Made by a program: the position numbers and the translations under genes. The notes under the pieces are model-generated. The model ran no database searches and was not told the DNA's origin. It was given only the letters and a program-made list of their open reading frames with translations. From Candidatus Peregrinibacteria bacterium (GTDB lineage Bacteria > Patescibacteriota > Gracilibacteria > UBA1369 > UM-FILTER-53-11), in NCBI GenBank assembly GCA_023245725.1, contig JAHFJU010000085.1, forward strand, positions 1 to 5,694: 5,694 nucleotides of DNA, written 5' to 3'. Positions 5,477 to 5,694 of this stretch are shown here, piece after piece; the first letter of the stretch is position 1; the number at the start of each line of letters is the position of its first letter.

Positions 5477-5694
5477 AGAGCTAAATCTAATGGGATAGTG
5501 GCTCGAAATTCAGACATAAAATCTCCCGGCGTCGTAATCGCCAATCCAGATTTTTTTGCTACAGATTTGTCCCAAATGAAGTCTCGAATGTCGAGTGTAA
5601 CTAAAAAATCGACCTTTGCCTTTGTAGCACCAGCAAGTACGTGCGCATCATTTGCATCACTAATCCACCTTTTTGCCTTTTTGATGAGCGGTGA
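5473..5694 (-). CDS. PIN-domain protein, C-terminal part (5' end outside window)
   Basis: An open minus-strand frame enters from the right edge and runs 73 codons to a TGA at 5475-5473. The peptide resembles the C-terminal half of a PIN-domain ribonuclease. DAHVLAGA (16-23) carries the acidic residue that normally follows the central helix; DFLVTLDIRDF (29-39) carries the buried strand and further acidic residues (Asp35, Asp38); and GLAITTPGDFM (50-60) matches the usual final strand and PxxF ending. PIN domains are Mg2+-dependent RNases, often the toxins of VapBC-type modules but also stand-alone nucleases. The N-terminal catalytic Asp, and any antitoxin gene, would lie outside the window, so toxin status cannot be judged. 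The stop overlaps the queE start as ATGA, which ties its expression to queE. The family call rests on pattern recognition of about 60 residues. Confidence 0.8.
   Translation of the reverse strand, partial: SPLIKKAKRWISDANDAHVLAGATKAKVDFLVTLDIRDFIWDKSVAKKSGLAITTPGDFMSEFRATIPLDLAL

Overview
The window is a compact bacterial chromosome segment of moderate to low GC. It has very short intergenic gaps, converging genes only 2-3 bp apart, and almost no Shine-Dalgarno sequences. TGA is used as a stop (queE and the PIN-domain gene both end in TGA), so it is not one of the TGA=Gly lineages. The split transketolase, small genes, queuosine genes and several unrecognisable helical proteins suggest a small-genome uncultivated bacterium such as a Patescibacteria/CPR member. 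That placement is an inference from style, not proof.

Layout, left to right. Positions 2-181 hold the end of an unrecognised plus-strand reading frame. It converges, with a 3-bp gap, on a minus-strand series running queC (3499-2876), DUF192 lipoprotein (2747-2202), transketolase C-terminal subunit (2150-1188) and an unknown helical 330-aa protein (1177-185). Spacings in that series are 128, 51 and 10 bp. Divergent from queC is a plus-strand pair of unknown genes: orfA (3533-4216) and orfB (4197-4787), which overlap by 20 bp. This pair converges, with a 2-bp gap, on queE (5476-4790). queE overlaps the end of a PIN-domain gene that enters from the right edge (5694-5473) by ATGA.

Functionally, queC and queE encode two enzymes of 7-deazaguanine (preQ0/queuosine) synthesis: QueE makes 7-carboxy-7-deazaguanine and QueC converts it to preQ0. 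QueD and GTP cyclohydrolase are not in the window. The two que genes lie on the same strand but are separated by the opposite-strand orfA-orfB pair, which looks like a two-gene insertion. The transketolase protein carries only the pyrimidine-binding and C-terminal domains, and its thiamine-diphosphate-binding partner is not adjacent.

The most interesting structures are: a perfect 15-bp palindrome between queC and orfA that supplies face-to-face TATAAT boxes and predicts leaderless or nearly leaderless transcripts in both directions; the orfA/orfB junction on a run of eight Ts, where a one-base change would fuse the two genes; the PIN-queE translational coupling; and a transketolase leader containing a copy of the 16S rRNA anti-Shine-Dalgarno sequence. 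No RNA genes, CRISPR arrays, insertion sequences or convincing terminators were seen, and no stretch over 300 bp lacks a gene.
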